Source of the DNA: a candidate division TA06 bacterium
GTDB lineage: Bacteria; Hydrothermota; DG-26; E44-bin18; JADFOU01
NCBI GenBank assembly: GCA_022562655.1
Contig: JADFOU010000062.1
Location: 1-9,462, forward strand
Direction of reading: 5' to 3'
Length of the DNA stretch: 9,462 nt
The notes beneath the pieces were generated by a model. The model worked only from the letters and a program-made list of their open reading frames with translations, had not been told where the DNA came from and ran no database searches. A program made the translations under genes and the position numbers. Positions 1-6,434 of the stretch are shown one piece after another. Numbering within the stretch: the stretch's first letter is position 1; every line of letters begins with the position of its first letter.

Positions 1-471
1 ATCTAATTTTCTGCTCTTTGTTATAACCATTCCTCCACCTCCTATTCCTCCAAAAGTTTTGTTTGGGGAAAAACTATAGCATGCAGTCTCACTCAAACTT
101 CCGGGTAATTTATTATTGTACCTAGCTAAATGCGCTTGACAAGCGTCTTCTATGACAAATAACCTATAATTTTTTGCAACTTTACTTATTTTACCCATAT
201 TTGCCATCTGCCCATAAAGATGAACCGGAATAATTGCCTTGGTTTTTTCTGTAATAACACCTTCTATTTTATTAATATCAATTAACATTGTTTTTTCATC
301 AACATCAACTAAAACCGGCTTAGCACCAGTGTTTGAGATAGCCAATAAAGTTGCTATATATGTATTAGGAACCGTTATTACCTCATATTCTTTACCAATC
401 CCTAATGCGACTAAAGAAAATTGCAATGCAGCAGTTCCGTTTGAGGTGCCAATTTGTGACCTCTTTACCCC
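1..471 (-). pseudogene. DegT/DnrJ/EryC1/StrS-family sugar aminotransferase, internal fragment
   Basis: Reading the minus strand from 471 to the window edge gives an open frame of 157 codons that matches PLP-dependent sugar aminotransferases (DegT/DnrJ/EryC1/StrS), which transaminate keto-sugar nucleotides for surface polysaccharide or antibiotic sugars. Family landmarks appear in order: TSNGTAAL (PLP phosphate-binding turn), EVITVPNTYIAT, PVHLYGQ, the EDACQAH motif with the Asp that contacts PLP, and SFSPNKTFG carrying the Schiff-base lysine, followed by a Gly-rich stretch. The 5' end is missing: an in-frame TAG lies at 472-474, only about ten codons before the NGT motif, where family members normally have some 50-60 more residues, and no plausible start codon with a ribosome site is present. 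The 3' end runs off the window. The fragment is much more AT-rich than the ORF6N sequence it abuts. It is either a truncated gene or one side of an assembly join. Family is confident; exact substrate cannot be told. Confidence 0.85.
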
Positions 472-496
472 CTATCGTTAATCCTCGAACTCCTCC

Positions 497-754
497 GTGG
501 CCAAAAAACTATCCCGATCAGCCGCCGAAAACCTGCCGATTCCGGTCGAGATGATCGAGCAGCGGATTTTTCTCATACGTGGCCACAAGGTCATGCTCGA
601 TTCCGACCTGGCCGAGTTGTACGGCGAAACTACAACTCGTCTGAACCAGCAGGTTCGGCGCAACATGGACCGCTTTCCAGAAGATTTTGCCTTCCAACTC
701 AGGCAAGAGGAGTCCGACGCTTTGATGTTGCAAATTGCAACATCAAAACTGTAA
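497..754 (+). pseudogene. ORF6N-domain protein, C-terminally truncated
   Basis: This 85-residue frame matches the N-terminal ORF6N domain (KilA-N-associated, a DNA-binding domain of phage and mobile-element origin). The hallmark run is at residues 19-63: IEQRIFLIRGHKVMLDSDLA, then ELYGETTTRLNQQVRRN and RFPEDFAFQL. In relatives the protein continues after an IATSK-like stretch into a Gly/Arg-rich segment and a YAFTEHG-like motif. Here it ends two codons after ATSK with TAA, so it is about half the usual length or less. The start shown is GTG at 497; an in-frame TAA at 479-481 forbids a longer frame and there is no convincing Shine-Dalgarno site. The last eight codons lie inside a perfect 27-bp palindrome at 721-747. 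Base composition is richer in GC than both flanks. It is probably a remnant of a mobile-element gene rather than a working regulator. Confidence 0.8.
721..747. repeat. 27-bp perfect palindrome at the ORF6N breakpoint
   Basis: The arms TTTGATGTTGCAA (721-733) and TTGCAACATCAAA (735-747) are exact reverse complements around a single A at 734. It overlaps the final codons of the ORF6N fragment, and similarity to ORF6N proteins stops immediately after it. A 13-bp perfect arm with a one-base centre is very unlikely by chance. It could be an operator-like site, the scar of a template-switch event, or a sequence that caused a mis-join in assembly. Confidence 0.85.
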
Positions 755-779
755 ATCTTCCTTATTTCATTTATTGTAT

Positions 780-1373
780 TTAATCTTGTCTCCGTTCAAT
801 ACCTGCAAGAAGGATTCCTGCTGAGATGAGGAGTCTTCGGTCGATTAGGGGTTCATGGGTCAATAGTTTCATGCTGTATTTGAGAATAAATGGATTGAAA
901 TGTTGTTGGATCTCAGCAACCACCCTTCCGTCATATGAGAAGATAATGTATGATTGCGGTATCAGTTTGATGAACCTGCTTAAGAGTGCGCCTGCTAAGC
1001 TTTTTTCAGTTAAGGTTCCTATTTTTTGCCCCTCATTGGACTGGAATGTCCATTCATCCTTAAAAAGGGATTTTATAGCTTTTCGTTTTATTGAACCGAC
1101 AGGTGCTCTCGTCGTCGAATCCTGAACATTATATGTTGCTCCGAAATCAAAAATCTGAGGAGTCTTTATTGCCAAAAGTTCTTGCCTCATGCTTTCATCG
1201 GAATAGATACGAAAGTCCTCCCTTAATTTAAATGCCTTTTGTTTTGAATAGAAAATAAGATTTCCTCTCTCATCATACACATGAAATGCACCCCCAAATA
1301 ACTTCAATACCTTCCTGCGAAACAGGTAGGTATTGTGCTGGAACGCAGGATGAAGTTCATTTGCTGTTGCCAT
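780..1373 (-). CDS. LURP-one-related / phospholipid scramblase-like protein (Tubby-C superfamily)
   Basis: This 197-residue protein belongs to the bacterial LURP-one-related (LOR)/scramblase-like family, which has a Tubby C-terminal fold: a 12-stranded barrel around a central hydrophobic helix. Family features seen: residues 13-31 HNTYLFRRKVLKLFGGAFHV, then VYDERGNLIFYSKQKAFKLREDFRIY, the repeated half-barrel around residues 75-120 (DFGATYNVQD, KRKAIKSLFKDEW), and the C-terminal hydrophobic helix (about 178-192) ending in ERRQ. Length is typical. No signal peptide or true membrane anchor is seen; the terminal hydrophobic helix probably threads the barrel. The ATG at 1371-1373 follows AGAGGTG (1378-1384, minus strand) at good spacing, so the start is firm. 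The biochemical role of bacterial members is unproven; lipid or other ligand binding is inferred from the fold. It is the last gene of the left minus-strand series, downstream of the toxin-antitoxin pair. Confidence 0.85.
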   Translation of the reverse strand: MATANELHPAFQHNTYLFRRKVLKLFGGAFHVYDERGNLIFYSKQKAFKLREDFRIYSDESMRQELLAIKTPQIFDFGATYNVQDSTTRAPVGSIKRKAIKSLFKDEWTFQSNEGQKIGTLTEKSLAGALLSRFIKLIPQSYIIFSYDGRVVAEIQQHFNPFILKYSMKLLTHEPLIDRRLLISAGILLAGIERRQD

Positions 1374-1438
1374 TATTCACCTCTTACAATATTTACATTA
1401 AGATTAGGGAAACTAATGAGAAACTGAGGAAAGTCTCC

Positions 1439-1452
1439 TATTTCATGAAATA
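1439..1452. repeat. 14-bp perfect palindrome between the antitoxin and the LOR gene
   Basis: TATTTCATGAAATA is its own reverse complement. It lies 4 bp beyond the stop of the small putative antitoxin gene and 65 bp upstream of the LOR-gene start. It may be an operator for the LOR gene or a short symmetric element; there is no T-run that would make it a terminator. The remaining bases to 1373 are AT-rich and could hold a promoter, but I see no convincing -35/-10 pair. Confidence 0.5.
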
Positions 1453-1456
1453 CACT

Positions 1457-1621
1457 CTATTTTCGGAAGTGCTCGCTGATCATTTTATCCTTCATCCCGT
1501 ATTTTTTTCTGACGATTTCCAAATCCCTTTTCTCCTTTTCAGGGTCTTTCGCATAGATTCGACTCAACTTCTCCCGTATTTTTCTCATCATCTTTACTGC
1601 ATCAATTTTTTTATTTTCCAT
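1457..1621 (-). CDS. Small basic protein, putative antitoxin partner of the PIN toxin
   Basis: A 54-residue protein, too short for most ORF filters, starts at ATG 1619-1621 and ends at TAG 1457-1459. It is highly charged and predicted helical: MENKKIDAVKMMRKIREKLS at the start, then KDPEKEKRDLEIVRKKYGMK. The KKIDAVKMMRKIREKLS run resembles small proteins that commonly sit beside PIN-domain toxins of this type. A textbook ribosome site GGAGGTGA (1624-1631) lies inside the 3' end of the PIN gene, and the two genes overlap by 11 nt, so translation is probably coupled. The function as antitoxin rests on position, size and this resemblance; no classical DNA-binding antitoxin domain (AbrB, RHH, HTH) can be recognised. 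The gene itself is very likely real given its start signal. Confidence 0.7.
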   Translation of the reverse strand: MENKKIDAVKMMRKIREKLSRIYAKDPEKEKRDLEIVRKKYGMKDKMISEHFRK

Positions 1622-2063
1622 AAATCACCTCCATTGGACTTCTTATTTCTAAGAGTGGATACCCATATTTAAGATTTACAGCATTGTAAAGCCTGATTTT
1701 AGTTAAATTCACTATGTGTTTAAAGTTCCAACTGACTAAAACGTCAACCCTGTTAACCGATGCTATAGCTATATGCTGTGCATCTACCAAGGATTCATCA
1801 CTGACCACATCTTCCTCTATATATTTTTGTGCCAATACTTTTGCCTCATCATCCAAGATTACATATTCTTTATTTTCTTCTGGTATTTCTTCAAATAAGC
1901 GATTAACATTTTGCGGGGCTTCTTCCAGTTCTTTTAATGTCAAATCTGATATTGCAGCAACTTTCAGACCCAATTTAAACTCTTCAACCAGTTTGTTCGA
2001 CCATTCCTCAAATTCAGCATCAAAGCATCCTCCAAATACAGAGGTGTCCACATATACTTTCAT
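1611..2063 (-). CDS. PIN-domain protein, VapC-like ribonuclease toxin
   Basis: A 150-residue single-domain PIN protein, the fold of VapC-type toxins, which are Mg2+-dependent endoribonucleases. The N-terminal strand MKVYVDTSVFGG carries the first conserved acidic residue, D6. E45 in ISDLTLKELE and D94 in LVDAQHIAIA occupy the next acidic positions, and SWNFKHIVN (111-119) matches the C-terminal motif, with N113 where many PIN domains have Asp. I chose ATG 2061-2063 because relatives begin MKVYVDTS; a GTG directly upstream (2064-2066) would add one residue. The ribosome site is weak (AGAG about 11 nt upstream). The gene starts 33 nt after the upstream GTPase gene stops and may be read from that transcript. 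It is AT-rich compared with the GTPase and aldehyde dehydrogenase genes, consistent with horizontal gain. The family is clear; whether it is a toxin in vivo is inferred. Confidence 0.87.
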   Translation of the reverse strand: MKVYVDTSVFGGCFDAEFEEWSNKLVEEFKLGLKVAAISDLTLKELEEAPQNVNRLFEEIPEENKEYVILDDEAKVLAQKYIEEDVVSDESLVDAQHIAIASVNRVDVLVSWNFKHIVNLTKIRLYNAVNLKYGYPLLEIRSPMEVIYGK

Positions 2064-2096
2064 CACTATTTATTCTCTATTGGTCTTTTAATCAGG

Positions 2097-3416
2097 CTAA
2101 ATCTTTTTGAGAAAATCCCCCAGAACCGCTTCCAGGTCCGGATTCCCTACTTCCTCCAATTCATATCGAACCCGGACAGAAGGCTTGGAAAGACCCAGGA
2201 CCTTCACCAGGTCTACCGGTGTGGCGATGATGAGGGTTTCGAAGGGGGTTTTTCGAATGGTCTCCTTCAACTCTTTCAATTGTTCATCCCCATACCCCAT
2301 AGCCGGAAGGAGGGCGCCCGTATGAGGGTACTCCTCAAAGATTTTTTGGATGGACCCCACAGCATAGGGTCGGGGATCCAAGATCTCCTCTGCTCCGTAC
2401 TTCCGTGCCGCCACAACCCCAGCCCCGTAAGACATCCCTCCATGGGTGAGGGTGGGTCCATCCTCTACGACCAAGACTTTCTTTCCCCTGATGAGACTTT
2501 CATTTTCAACAAAGATTGGAGAATGGGCCTCAATGACCGTCGCCTTCGGGTTCATCTCTTGGATGTTCTTTCGCACTGTTGAAACATCCTCTCGTGAAGC
2601 CATCTCTACCTTATTGATGACAACGACATCCGCCATCCTCAATACCGTCTCTCCGGGGTGATAACGTCTCTCATGGCCGGGTCGGAGGGCATCCGCAACC
2701 ACGATCAGTAGATCGGGCTTGAAAAAGGGGAAGTCATTATTCCCCCCATCCCAGAGGATGACCTCTGCCTCCTTCTCTGCCTTTTTTAATATCTTCTGAT
2801 AGTCCACACCTGCATACACCACCGTTCCGGCAAGTAGATGGGGTTCATACTCCTCTCTTTCCTCAATGCTCATGGAATACTTGTTTAGGTCTTCGAGGGA
2901 TGCGAACCTCTGACAGACCTGTTTTTTTAGATCGCCGTAAGGCATCGGGTGCCTCACCACGACCACCTTCTTCCCCTTCTTCTTCAATATCTTGGAGACC
3001 CTGCGGGTCGTCTGGCTCTTTCCTGCTCCCGTTCTTACCGCGCAGATTGCAGTGACGGGTTTTTTTGAGGAAAGCATGCAGGAGTGAGGACCCATCAAAA
3101 GGTAGTCCGCACCTGCGGAGAGGGCTTTTGAAGCCTTATGCATTACCGTTGAGTGGGGGACATCACTGTAGGCAAAGACCACCACGTCTATCTTCTTTTT
3201 CTGGATGAGCTCAGAGAGTTCGGATTCTGGGTAGATGGGAATGCCCTGGGGATAGAGGGGACCTGCCAGTTCCCGGGGGTATCTTCGATCCGAAATATTG
3301 GGGATCTGAGCGGCGGTGAAGGCTAAGACTTCAAATTCCTCTTTTCCTCGAAAATAGGTATTGAAGTTATGAAATTCCCTCCCCCCCGCTCCCATGATCA
3401 AAACCCGTCTATGCAT
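2097..3416 (-). CDS. COG2403-type predicted GTPase (cyclic 2,3-diphosphoglycerate synthase-like)
   Basis: A 439-residue cytoplasmic protein whose whole length fits the bacterial/archaeal COG2403 group, often labelled cyclic 2,3-diphosphoglycerate synthase. Residues 1-120 form a Rossmann-like N-terminal domain (RRVLIMGAGGREFHNFNTYF, later VVVFAYSDVPH). A P-loop NTPase domain follows: AVRTGAGKSQTTRR with the GxGKS loop at 129-134, WDGGNNDFPF at 222-231 in the Walker B/G3 region, and VINKVE at 266-271 as a G4-like motif ending in Glu rather than the usual Asp. VEDGPTLTHGGMSYGAG (317-333) and the DPRPYAVGS segment (347-355) are further family signatures. The ATG at 3414-3416 agrees with where relatives start although no Shine-Dalgarno site precedes it. 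It lies 84 nt downstream of the aldehyde dehydrogenase gene, separated by an inverted repeat. True cDPG synthesis in bacteria of this group is not established, so the enzyme activity is uncertain while nucleotide binding is well supported. Confidence 0.85.
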   Translation of the reverse strand: MHRRVLIMGAGGREFHNFNTYFRGKEEFEVLAFTAAQIPNISDRRYPRELAGPLYPQGIPIYPESELSELIQKKKIDVVVFAYSDVPHSTVMHKASKALSAGADYLLMGPHSCMLSSKKPVTAICAVRTGAGKSQTTRRVSKILKKKGKKVVVVRHPMPYGDLKKQVCQRFASLEDLNKYSMSIEEREEYEPHLLAGTVVYAGVDYQKILKKAEKEAEVILWDGGNNDFPFFKPDLLIVVADALRPGHERRYHPGETVLRMADVVVINKVEMASREDVSTVRKNIQEMNPKATVIEAHSPIFVENESLIRGKKVLVVEDGPTLTHGGMSYGAGVVAARKYGAEEILDPRPYAVGSIQKIFEEYPHTGALLPAMGYGDEQLKELKETIRKTPFETLIIATPVDLVKVLGLSKPSVRVRYELEEVGNPDLEAVLGDFLKKI

Positions 3417-3426
3417 TGGTTGAATT

Positions 3427-3493
3427 GTTAAATAGTTAAACGGTTAAATGGTTGGAACGATCGATTTAACCACTCACCGTTTAACCTTTTAAC
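3427..3493. repeat. Octamer tandem repeats arranged as a large inverted repeat
   Basis: The left arm 3427-3453 consists of eight-base units GTTAAATA, GTTAAACG, GTTAAATG, then GTT. The right arm 3468-3493 is the imperfect reverse complement, which read on the minus strand contains GTTAAAAG and GTTAAACGGT. The arms share most of about 26 positions and enclose a 14-nt loop that contains CGATCG. The element fills most of the gap between the aldehyde dehydrogenase and GTPase genes. It could fold as a hairpin in the transcript and act as a weak terminator, RNA-stability element or spacer; it has no long U-run directly after the stem. It resembles a dispersed short-repeat element rather than a gene. 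Confidence 0.75.
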
Positions 3494-3500
3494 CGTCTTT

Positions 3501-4982
3501 TCAATCAATCGCCTGCGCCTTCTGAAGCTTTCCGGAGTAATCCACAAAGATACTCTTCCACTCCGTGCACTCGTCGAGGAGAGTTTGCCCTGCCGCACGA
3601 TGCCCATTTCCTGTCCCCCTCGTCCCTCCAAAGGGGAGGTGGACCTCAGCCCCAATGGTTCCTGCATTGATATAGATGATCCCGGTGTAGATGTCCCGCA
3701 TGGCAATGAAGGCATTGTTCACATCCTCTGTGAAGATACCGGTTGAAAGGCCGAACTCCGTGGAATTGTTCACCTCAATCGCCTCTTCGAGAGAATTCAC
3801 GGGAATGATGGCGGTCGTGGGTCCGAAGATCTCTTCCTGGGCAATTCGCATATTGGGCTTTACATCTCCAAAGACCGTGGGCTTATAGAAATATCCTTTC
3901 GCCAGTTCCCCGTTTTTGGCAATCTCACCCCCGCAGAGGAGGGTTGCCCCCTCCCCCTTCCCCACCCCCGTGTACTGATGGATCTTCCTCAGTTGCTCCG
4001 AATTGATCACCGGTCCCATCTCCGTCTTGGGTTCGAGACCATTCCCCAGGCGAAGGGACTTTGCTCTCTCCACGATTCTTTCGGTCAGATCCTTGAGGAG
4101 GGGTTTTTGAACGATGATCCGGCTCGCTGCCGTGCATCGCTGGCCAGAGGTTCCGAAGGCGGACCAGATGATATGATCTATCGCAAGATCCAAATCAGCG
4201 TCTTCCAAGATAATGATGGCATTCTTTCCTCCTAACTCCAGGCTGATTCGCTTATTGGTTTTGGGAGCCCGTTCAGCAATGGAGGTGCCCACAGGGTTAG
4301 AACCCGTAAAGGTGATGGCAGCCACTCGCCTGTCCTCAAGTATGGGGTCCCCCACCTCACTGCCAGCTCCGAAGACCAAGTTGATCACCCCCGGAGGGAG
4401 TCCTGCCTTTTCTAATACCTTCACCAGGTTGTATGCAGATTTTGGCGTGTATTGGGAAGGTTTGAAGATGATGGTGTTTCCCGCTACCAGGGCAGGTATG
4501 ATTTTCCAGGAGGGAATTGCCATGGGGAAATTCCACGGGGTGATCGCCGCCATGACTCCGATGGGCATCCGGACAGACATCGCGAACTTATTCGGAAGTT
4601 CCGAAGGGGTTGTATCGCCTAACATTCTCCGCCCTTCTCCAGCAGCATAAAAGGTGAAGTCAATCGCCTCCTGGATATCTCCCATCGTCTCCTTCAGGAT
4701 CTTCCCCATCTCCAGAGTCATCTCTTTGGCAAATTCCTCTTTCCGCTCAGTCAGGAGGGCAGCGGCTTGAAAAAGAATTTCCGCCCTTTTCGGGGCAGGG
4801 ACCAATCGCCAGGACTTGAAGGCCTCAGTCGCCGCATCGACCGCCCCCTTCACATCCTTACCCTCTGAGCGAGGGAAGAGATGTAAGACCTCTCGTGTGG
4901 CAGGGTTCACATTCTCAAAGTTCTTTCCGGAGACCGAATTGACCCACTTGCCTCCGATAAAATTGTTGTATCTAACAACCAT
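3501..4982 (-). CDS. NAD(P)-dependent aldehyde dehydrogenase
   Basis: A 493-residue aldehyde dehydrogenase that oxidises an aldehyde to a carboxylate with NAD(P)+; cytoplasmic, probably an oligomer like its family. Visible motifs: the N-terminal oligomer strand YNNFIGGKWV; ITPWNFPMAIPSWK (oxyanion Asn in WNFP); a nucleotide-binding segment with KPSQYTP; FTGSNPVGTS (coenzyme Gly motif); ELGGKN (general-base Glu); GTSGQRCTAASR (catalytic Cys); and EEIFGP. The end (GNGHRAAGQ, TEWKSIFVDYSGKLQKAQ) resembles a broad bacterial ALDH group near semialdehyde dehydrogenases, but the substrate cannot be assigned. The frame stays open upstream to 5132, but ATG 4980-4982 is preferred: it follows GGAGGGG at good spacing, matches family N-termini and lies just downstream of a strong promoter, while the upstream extension would start in the terminator. 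It is the first gene of a unit that probably includes the GTPase gene. Confidence 0.95.
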   Translation of the reverse strand: MVVRYNNFIGGKWVNSVSGKNFENVNPATREVLHLFPRSEGKDVKGAVDAATEAFKSWRLVPAPKRAEILFQAAALLTERKEEFAKEMTLEMGKILKETMGDIQEAIDFTFYAAGEGRRMLGDTTPSELPNKFAMSVRMPIGVMAAITPWNFPMAIPSWKIIPALVAGNTIIFKPSQYTPKSAYNLVKVLEKAGLPPGVINLVFGAGSEVGDPILEDRRVAAITFTGSNPVGTSIAERAPKTNKRISLELGGKNAIIILEDADLDLAIDHIIWSAFGTSGQRCTAASRIIVQKPLLKDLTERIVERAKSLRLGNGLEPKTEMGPVINSEQLRKIHQYTGVGKGEGATLLCGGEIAKNGELAKGYFYKPTVFGDVKPNMRIAQEEIFGPTTAIIPVNSLEEAIEVNNSTEFGLSTGIFTEDVNNAFIAMRDIYTGIIYINAGTIGAEVHLPFGGTRGTGNGHRAAGQTLLDECTEWKSIFVDYSGKLQKAQAID

Positions 4983-5012
4983 TTTCCCCTCCAACGATTT
5001 TCTTTCACTCTT

Positions 5013-5042
5013 ACAATACCATATCCATCTGGATTTTGTCAA
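5013..5042 (-). promoter_or_regulatory. Sigma70-type promoter of the aldehyde dehydrogenase gene
   Basis: On the minus strand a perfect -35 box TTGACA (5037-5042) is followed after 18 nt by TATTGT (5013-5018), which is preceded by TG one base upstream, an extended -10 arrangement. Transcription would begin near 5006, leaving a leader of about 24 nt with the GGAGGGG ribosome site before the ATG at 4982. No operator-like symmetry is seen around it. Confidence 0.75.
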
Positions 5043-5130
5043 GATAAAAGCATGTTCCGAGCACCCAGTATCAAACAAAATCAATATGCCATTGAAACGA
5101 TGGGAACAAGGCAAAACTTGACGGGAAATC

Positions 5131-5176
5131 AAAAAGGCCCCACGAGTCGTGTCTTCGACAGGTCTGGGGCCTCTTT
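5131..5176 (-). terminator. Rho-independent terminator after the HtrA-like gene
   Basis: Read on the minus strand, TGGGGCC (5165-5171) pairs with GGCCCCA (5136-5142) to give a GC-rich seven-bp stem that extends by several A:T pairs (AAAGA with UUUUU, one mismatch), ending in a run of five T (5131-5135). The internal segment can form a further small stem (GTCG/CGAC). It lies 39 nt beyond the HtrA-like stop codon and ends the right-hand minus-strand transcription unit, isolating it from the aldehyde dehydrogenase promoter. Confidence 0.88.
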
Positions 5177-5214
5177 GAACTCCCCGAAGCAGGAGTCCCT
5201 TACCAGAGGAGAGA

Positions 5215-6411
5215 TTAAGTTTTCTTCTTTTTTAGACGCGTTAATTCTTTCTTTAGATTCCTCATCTCCTTTCTGAAGTCCTTCATCTCTTTTTTGAACT
5301 TCTTCATTTCCTCTCGAAATTTTCCATCCTCCCCGAACTGTTTCGAAAAATTCCGGAATAGTTTCACATCTGGAGGACGAATTTCAATATCCATGTCCTT
5401 GAAAACGAGCTCGTTGAGGGAGTCTGTTCTCTCTCCAATTTTTGCGGTGAGAGTCTTCTTCTTCCCTTTTCGGAGAACTGTAATCTTGGCTTTTGTATCG
5501 GGTTGAGTTTTCCGGACTGTCCGCTGAAGATCACTTGTATCCTCTATCTTCTCTCCCTTGAAGGCGACGATGACATCCCCTTCCTTCATCCCCGCTGCTT
5601 CGGCAGGGCTATCCTCTACCACATTGGATACAAGGGCGCCATGATCCGCATCCAGACTCTCCTTCAAATCGTCGTCAAGATCCTGGATATAGACCCCGAG
5701 CCAACCGGGTTCAAGATCTCCACCCTTTTCGATGATTCTCTTAGAAATCTCCATGGCTCGGTTGATTGGAATGGCGACTCCTGAACCTCCTGGAGAGAAT
5801 CTCTCCTCAATCATTCTGGGAAGATCGATGATTCGTAAAGAGGAAAGAGAAGCGGCAACGATCCCTATGAGTTCACCCTTGGTGTTGAATACCCCTGCAC
5901 CGCTGTTCCCGGGGGACATATGGGCATTCAACTGGAGGAGATCCCCCTTTCGCTTTCCACTAATATGGCCTATGGAGATCGAGGGGGAAAGACCCATGGA
6001 ATTCCCAACGATCATCGCCCAACTGGCGGGCTTCACAAGGTCAGAGTTCCCAATCGTGGCAGGAATCAGGTTCTTCCCTTTCACTTTGAGAACGGCCAAT
6101 TTCGACTCCTGATCCCATCCAATCCATTCCGCCTCTCTCTCCTCTCCGTCCTCCAGTTCCACCCTGATCCCTTTCGGTTTCCCGGAGAAATTCTTTGTTG
6201 TGAGGAGATGCCCCTCTCGGTCGACGAGAACGCCAGTCGTCACCAAATTTCGCTTGGTGGAATGGCGGGTCTTAAATTTGACACTCACCACTGAGGGTTT
6301 CACCTTCTCAAAGAGCCGATTCATCTCTTTATCTAAAGAGGTGATGCCCTGGGAACTGAAAGTCAACCCTGGGAGTATGAGACAAAAAGCAATCAAACAG
6401 TACTTTCTCAT
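5215..6411 (-). CDS. HtrA/DegP-like trypsin-fold protein with PDZ domain, catalytic triad degenerate
   Basis: A 398-residue exported protein: signal peptide MRKYCLIAFCLILPGLTFSS, an HtrA-type chymotrypsin-fold domain (about 30-225), one PDZ domain (about 236-326) and a Lys/Glu-rich coiled-coil tail (365-398). The protease fold is recognisable from TGVLVDREGHLLTT, LAVLKV, NSDLVKPASWAMIVGN, MSPGNSGAGVFNTKGELIGI and VAIPIN. The active-site serine remains (S170 in GNSGAG). The His position of the usual TNxHV motif is Asn (N74 in TTKNFSG), and the Asp of the usual SDLAVLK motif is Lys (K104 in SKLAVLKV). It should therefore be inactive as a classical serine protease and may serve as a PDZ binding or chaperone protein. 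The start ATG 6409-6411 has a strong ribosome site AGGAGGT. It lies 94 nt after the outer-membrane receptor gene and is followed by a terminator, so it is the last gene of that unit. Lack of catalysis is inferred from alignment by eye. Confidence 0.88.
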   Translation of the reverse strand: MRKYCLIAFCLILPGLTFSSQGITSLDKEMNRLFEKVKPSVVSVKFKTRHSTKRNLVTTGVLVDREGHLLTTKNFSGKPKGIRVELEDGEEREAEWIGWDQESKLAVLKVKGKNLIPATIGNSDLVKPASWAMIVGNSMGLSPSISIGHISGKRKGDLLQLNAHMSPGNSGAGVFNTKGELIGIVAASLSSLRIIDLPRMIEERFSPGGSGVAIPINRAMEISKRIIEKGGDLEPGWLGVYIQDLDDDLKESLDADHGALVSNVVEDSPAEAAGMKEGDVIVAFKGEKIEDTSDLQRTVRKTQPDTKAKITVLRKGKKKTLTAKIGERTDSLNELVFKDMDIEIRPPDVKLFRNFSKQFGEDGKFREEMKKFKKEMKDFRKEMRNLKKELTRLKKKKT

Positions 6412-6434
6412 CCTGGACCTCCTTTTGTTCTCAG

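Noticed and set aside
2064..2066. GTG start for the PIN gene one codon upstream
   Set aside because: Relatives begin MKVYVDTS and the ATG directly follows; the difference is one residue.
3428..3715. 95-codon minus-strand frame across the aldehyde dehydrogenase 3' end and the octamer repeat
   Set aside because: Out-of-frame shadow of the dehydrogenase C-terminus, partly made of repeat sequence.
4983..5132. N-terminal extension of the aldehyde dehydrogenase to an ATG at 5132
   Set aside because: The extra 50 residues do not look like the family, the region holds the promoter and touches the terminator, and the ATG at 4982 has a good ribosome site and the family N-terminus.
5732..6294. Long plus-strand open frames opposite the HtrA-like gene
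   Set aside because: They are antisense shadows of a clear family gene and show no domain, signal peptide or ribosome site.
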